A stretch of 10,257 nucleotides of DNA from Methylococcaceae bacterium (GTDB lineage Bacteria > Pseudomonadota > Gammaproteobacteria > Methylococcales > Methylomonadaceae): NCBI GenBank assembly GCA_030618325.1, contig JAUXDP010000098.1, forward strand, positions 1 to 10,257. Direction: 5' to 3'. Under the pieces are notes generated by a model. That model worked only from the letters and a program-made list of their open reading frames with translations. It had not been told where the DNA came from and did not search any database. Below, piece after piece: positions 7,757 through 10,257 of this stretch; position 1 is the first letter of the stretch, and each line of letters begins with the position of its first letter. Position numbers and translations under genes: made by a program.

Positions 7757-8539
7757 TCACTTACACATTCTCCAGTAAATTTCACCACCCAGTGACGGGA
7801 ATAGCGCGCCCCAAAGTAAATTAAGCCGTAGCCAGCTTTTGGGATTTTCAAGAAATGATCCGCTTTTGCGCAGAAAGAAAGCCCCAGAAATAAAGTCCAG
7901 ATTAAGTTCACAGCTCTGTGCCATATTTTTCACTCGCCGTGGTGAAAACACGCTAACGTGTCCAAACTTCGATGCTTTTAGCCGGACTCGTTTCTGCCAA
8001 TAGGATGCTAGCCATTTTGGCATAACTGGAAAGCCGCCGATCATGACCCCACCAGGTGCTAGCGCAGCTGATAGCCGGTCAACTAATCTTTCTGGTTCAT
8101 ATAAATGTTCCAGAAGATGAAGTACAATAATGACATCGTATTCTTCATCCAAGGAAAAATTAGGCAGGTCAACATTAGCCTCTATTTGCTTGGTATAGCC
8201 AGATTCTCGTAACTTGGGTTGTAGCCTACAATCCACTGCTACCCAGCAAGCAATATCAGTAAACCCTGAATCACGTGTGAAACGTAGCATTTGCCCTTGA
8301 TCAACACCAATCTCGCATACACGCACTGCCCGCCCAAGTTGAATACTCTCTTCCCTGATCAAGTTATACATGAACCAGTAACGCAATAATTTAACAGGAT
8401 ATCGAGTGGAGCGAGGTTTGGTAAATACATCCTTTACCCAGTTTTGTGCATCAATGACCGATAGATTCCAATTCCATGTGATCTGTAATGATGTTGAAAT
8501 ACGGGCTGGTTTTTTCCATGCTATGCAGTGTGATGTCAT
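7757..8539 (-). CDS. Class I SAM-dependent methyltransferase (polysaccharide-locus type)
   Basis: This 260-residue soluble protein has a Rossmann-type SAM-binding core. Motif I is VCEIGVDQG (74-82), followed by the acidic end of strand 2 in VAVDC (D103). The strand-4 block is YDVIIVLHLLEHL (134-146) and the post-motif is LAPGGVMIGGFP (160-171). The EHL pattern is typical of Methyltransf_11/23-type proteins, often found in O-antigen and capsule clusters, where they methylate sugars or the chain end. The acceptor is unknown. The extended N-terminal part (1-70) is rich in W, K and R. The ATG at 8539 is preceded directly by GAAAGTAAGGA. The AAGGA is very close to the start, though a GAAG further upstream (about 12 nt from the ATG) gives better spacing. 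It is probably the first gene of the seven-gene block. Confidence 0.8.
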   Translation of the reverse strand: MTSHCIAWKKPARISTSLQITWNWNLSVIDAQNWVKDVFTKPRSTRYPVKLLRYWFMYNLIREESIQLGRAVRVCEIGVDQGQMLRFTRDSGFTDIACWVAVDCRLQPKLRESGYTKQIEANVDLPNFSLDEEYDVIIVLHLLEHLYEPERLVDRLSAALAPGGVMIGGFPVMPKWLASYWQKRVRLKASKFGHVSVFSPRRVKNMAQSCELNLDFISGAFFLRKSGSFLENPKSWLRLNLLWGALFPSLGGEIYWRMCK

Positions 8540-8658
8540 TCCTTACTTTCTTCTATCGTTGTTGATAGGCTATGCCGATTTATTCTAATGTTGCATTGTT
8601 CATTCATGCACTATATCGCCCTATTTTTTGGGTGTGTATGGCAGGTATATTTTTATTA

Positions 8659-9126
8659 TTATTCTTTCTTTAATGATATTAACCAGTATGTAATTCCTAG
8701 TGCCAATACAACGGCTGCTGTTGCGAGAATATACATAGGTGTCAACTCTTTGAAGTCAAAAATTATGACCTTGCGAGAGATTGCCATGAGTGCTGTGGCA
8801 ACCACTAATTTAACGGGTATTACATCGTTTCTGATATAAATCGTAATGTTTATAAAAATCTCAATCGCTATTAAAACAGCTAAAAATGCCCCGAATGTTG
8901 CCAGAATATCTGAAATACTTAATAGAAATACGGGAGGTAACATCAACCTCTGGTAAAGCACATAGATAACATCTCCGATTCCCCAAATAATCACCAGCAC
9001 CATAAGAATGGCAAGAATTTTTACGGCAATTTTTATTGTTTTATTGAGAAACTCAATCAACGGATCATTATGCTCACTAGGAAGTTCTTCGTAGTGTATA
9101 TTTTCAGTTTTGTCTTGTTTATCCAA
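8659..9126 (-). CDS. PsiE-family (phosphate-starvation-inducible E-like) membrane protein
   Basis: This 155-residue protein has an acidic, hydrophilic N terminus (1-22) and four hydrophobic segments (about 31-57, 73-97, 103-122 and 130-151). The central IFINITIYIRNDVIPVKLVVATALMAISRKVIIFDF pattern, with a VI-V-L-V-A-L-A--RKVI-D signature around residues 102-124, is typical of PF06146 (PsiE). The biochemical function of the family is not established. The start is TTG (9124-9126) with AAAGG at 9133-9137 and 6 nt spacing, a good ribosome site; no in-frame ATG precedes it. It lies 119 nt upstream of the methyltransferase gene on the same strand, so it could be the promoter-proximal gene or independent. 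No PhoB box was recognised upstream, so phosphate control is not supported here. Confidence 0.75.
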   Translation of the reverse strand: MDKQDKTENIHYEELPSEHNDPLIEFLNKTIKIAVKILAILMVLVIIWGIGDVIYVLYQRLMLPPVFLLSISDILATFGAFLAVLIAIEIFINITIYIRNDVIPVKLVVATALMAISRKVIIFDFKELTPMYILATAAVVLALGITYWLISLKKE

Positions 9127-9144
9127 TTTTAACCTTTACATTCA

Positions 9145-9180
9145 CCATATTTTTAAGTGGGTACAAGCTCCATATTTTTT
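9145..9180 (-). repeat. Short direct repeat upstream of the PsiE-like gene
   Basis: CCATATTTTT occurs at 9145-9154 and again at 9170-9179 (+ strand), 25 bp apart start to start, within the probable 5' region of the PsiE-like gene. The spacing is between two and three helical turns. It could be a regulator site, but such AT-rich repeats also arise by chance. Confidence 0.2.
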
Positions 9181-9186
9181 GAGTAT

Positions 9187-9437
9187 CTACGAGATGTTGT
9201 TTTTTAATCCTTTTATTGTTTCAGCAAGAATTCGTTTTTGATCAGATTCATCCAGTGTTTTTTTCTGGCCACCCTTCCAACTCCCAGAACAATCAGGTTG
9301 ACTATTTCTTTGTAAAGTTCGTGTTTCGCTCGATAGAAATATCTTGCCTGCCTTTCTTCATCATTATTTCAATGTCTATACTTCGTGCGGTCACGGATGC
9401 GGTTTTCTATCGGTTGCTTTTTGCCGATAGGCTGCAT
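9187..9437 (-). pseudogene. Decayed small gene of unknown function, two frames
   Basis: The 396 nt between the PsiE-like gene and the next gene contain no intact gene. On the - strand one frame reads MQPIGKKQPI from ATG 9437 to TGA 9369-9371. The same frame then continues without a start as EERQARYFYRAKHELYKEIV and LIVLGVGRVARKK. At a run of seven A (9258-9264), the -1 frame takes over: TLDESDQKRILAETIKGLKN ending at TAG 9187-9189. The residue pattern after the run looks protein-like (charged, helical). I infer a remnant with one in-frame stop and one homopolymer indel. The family is not recognised. It could instead be non-coding. Confidence 0.25.
9407..9430. repeat. Perfect 7-bp stem hairpin
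   Basis: CTATCGG (9407-9413) and CCGATAG (9424-9430) are perfectly inverted with a 10-nt spacer. No T-run follows on either strand at the right place, so it is not an obvious intrinsic terminator. It abuts the larger palindromic repeat at 9430-9493. Confidence 0.4.
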
Positions 9438-9493
9438 TGCTGAAATAGTTGCGTAGCCTGCTATGTAACTGAAGTTGCAACGCCGAAGACAAA
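9430..9493. repeat. Imperfect palindromic repeat element
   Basis: The core is GTTGCGTAG (9448-9456), CCTG loop, CTATGTAAC (9461-9469), with 7 of 9 pairs matching. The symmetry extends outward, imperfectly, to GGC (9430-9432) and GCC (9482-9484). The right end CAACGCCGAA-GACAAA (9478-9493) is nearly the same as the right end of the element at 10162-10257 (CAACGCCGAA-ATCG-GACAAA). This suggests two related repeats or a shared terminal module. It lies downstream of the 9523-10017 gene. Confidence 0.35.
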
Positions 9494-9522
9494 TAAAAAG
9501 ACAGGTAAGATTGGTGGGTTAT

Positions 9523-10017
9523 TTATTGCCTGTTGCCTTGTTTTCGTTTTTTCCACCATTCAGATAGAGTACCAAAAAATTTTGGTAATTCTGGCTCTGC
9601 AATCGAACTGTCCGATGTGACAAGTTTTAGAGGGGTCTCGTGTTTTAATGATTCGATATAGCCCATCCCCAAAATAAACTTCGCGCGAATAAAAAACACA
9701 CCTAATAGTGCAACAATCAAAGGAAAAAACTCATAAAAAATACCAACTACTGTATATTGATCATCAGCAGTTTCACTGGCGAGTGCTTCAGCAGATCTTT
9801 CCGTTTGTACATAACCTTGATCAGATAAATCATCAAGACTGGCTTCAATAATTGACCCTTGAAGTGTAGCCAGCAATAAATAGCCCACAAATTTAAAACC
9901 AAGAAAGGATAAACCGCCGATTACAGCCCAACTTATGGGCGATTTTTTTACTGTAATAGCTGATCCATAGAACCAGATAGCAACTATAATATTAATAATA
10001 CCGAATATCACGCCCAT
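9523..10017 (-). CDS. Hypothetical three-helix membrane protein
   Basis: This 164-residue protein is not recognised. It has two adjacent N-terminal hydrophobic helices (about 3-22 and 28-52), a polar acidic segment (57-88, rich in D, E, S and T), a third helix (about 90-111), and a C-terminal hydrophilic tail of about 50 residues ending in a basic WWKKRKQGNRQ. The translation start is well supported: ATG at 10017 with GAGGGG at 10026-10031 and 8 nt spacing. The coding frame is clean and composition matches its neighbours, so I consider it a real gene. It is separated by a 396-nt gene-poor gap from the PsiE-like gene, so it is probably a separate transcription unit. The start overlaps a small upstream ORF. 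No function can be inferred. Confidence 0.7.
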   Translation of the reverse strand: MGVIFGIINIIVAIWFYGSAITVKKSPISWAVIGGLSFLGFKFVGYLLLATLQGSIIEASLDDLSDQGYVQTERSAEALASETADDQYTVVGIFYEFFPLIVALLGVFFIRAKFILGMGYIESLKHETPLKLVTSDSSIAEPELPKFFGTLSEWWKKRKQGNRQ

Positions 10018-10106
10018 AGAAACATCCCCTCTATAAAATTATCAAACTCTTGCATACCATATCCTCTGTAATAATACATATCTTCATCATTCGAAATTTC
10101 TGACAA
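10008..10106 (-). CDS. Possible small leader ORF overlapping the start of the downstream gene
   Basis: A frame bounded upstream by TAG (10107-10109) runs from TTG 10106, or ATG 10079, to TGA 10008-10010. It encodes 32 or 23 residues, including MYYYRGYGMQEFDNFIEG. It overlaps the start of the membrane-protein gene by 10 nt, and the GAGGGG ribosome site of that gene lies inside it. This layout would allow translational coupling. No convincing ribosome site precedes either start, and chance is a fair alternative. Confidence 0.25.
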   Translation of the reverse strand: MSEISNDEDMYYYRGYGMQEFDNFIEGMFLWA

Positions 10107-10161
10107 CTATTAGGAATGATTGTTGTCTGCCTTATATAAGGGTACCTCTAATAATTCGTAG

Positions 10162-10257
10162 TTTGTTCGAGTTCAAGGCGGATGATTTTCGAGAACCGCA
10201 GTGTATATGGAATACATGAGGATCGCAGAAAATTATCCAACGCCGAAATCGGACAAA
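10162..10257. repeat. About 96-nt imperfect palindromic repeat at the window edge
   Basis: Nested inverted segments share one centre near 10209: TTTGTTCGA (10162-10170) with TCGGACAAA (10249-10257), 8 of 9; GGCG (10177-10180) with CGCC (10241-10244); GATGATTTTC (10181-10190) with GAAAATTATC (10228-10237), 9 of 10; and TGTAT (10202-10206) with ATACA (10212-10216), ATGGA loop. The element contains no long open frame and looks like a dispersed intergenic palindromic repeat or a structured RNA. The symmetry may continue beyond the window. Confidence 0.6.

Noticed and set aside
7747..7761. AGTGAA-AAA-TTCACT hairpin as a terminator after the methyltransferase
   Set aside because: The stem is short and AT-rich, includes the stop codon, has a 3-nt loop and lacks a following T-run; the next gene continues 41 nt on.
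7723..7911. 62-residue open frame on the - strand
   Set aside because: It is an alternative frame of the methyltransferase 3' end with no family features.
8588..8839. 83-residue open frame on the + strand
   Set aside because: It is antisense to the PsiE-like gene end; no ribosome site and low-complexity aromatic start.
9127..9190. PhoB box upstream of the PsiE-like gene
   Set aside because: No CTGTCAT-type direct repeats were found in the upstream region.
9216..9443. 75-residue open frame on the + strand
   Set aside because: It starts at TTG without a ribosome site and runs through the palindromic elements; the opposite strand gives more protein-like segments.
1..10257. CRISPR array, tRNA, rRNA or complete insertion sequence
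   Set aside because: No regularly spaced identical repeats, no cloverleaf-like segments and no transposase-like frame were seen by eye on either strand.

Overview
The window reads as a chromosomal stretch from an AT-rich Gram-negative bacterium, most likely a gammaproteobacterium. That placement is an inference. It rests on a DUF2956-type small protein, a pair of ArnE/ArnF-like flippase subunits, an O-antigen ligase/polymerase and an AlgI-type acyltransferase. No rRNA, tRNA, CRISPR array, integrase or complete insertion sequence was found.

Left part (1-1963, + strand): the 3' end of a pyruvate phosphate dikinase gene enters from the window edge. It is followed 27 nt later by a CPBP-family intramembrane protease-like gene and then by a small DUF2956-like membrane-anchored protein. 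This block converges on the next one with only 9 nt between stop codons.

Central part (8539 down to 1973, - strand): seven co-directional genes form an envelope-polysaccharide locus. In transcription order they are a SAM-dependent methyltransferase, an O-antigen ligase/Wzy-like protein, an exported nucleoside-hydrolase-fold protein, an ArnE-like subunit (frame-interrupted), an ArnF-like subunit, an AlgI-like MBOAT O-acyltransferase and an SGNH/AlgJ-X-like partner. The MBOAT/SGNH pair suggests O-acylation of a glycan in the periplasm. The small DMT pair suggests flipping of a lipid-phosphate-linked sugar. The ligase/polymerase suggests assembly or transfer of the glycan. No glycosyltransferase lies inside the window, so this is probably one end or a tailoring section of a larger locus.

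Right part (8659-10257): a PsiE-family membrane protein (- strand, TTG start), then a gene-poor 396-nt stretch with a probable decayed small gene and an imperfect palindromic repeat, then an unrecognised three-helix membrane protein (- strand). Upstream of that protein is a small overlapping ORF. At the window edge lies a roughly 96-nt imperfect palindromic repeat whose terminal sequence resembles that of the repeat in the 9.4 kb region.

The most notable point is the ArnE-like gene. Its true start appears to be at 5373 rather than at the obvious internal ATG at 5287, and a single-base frame interruption near 5304 separates the first transmembrane helix from the rest.
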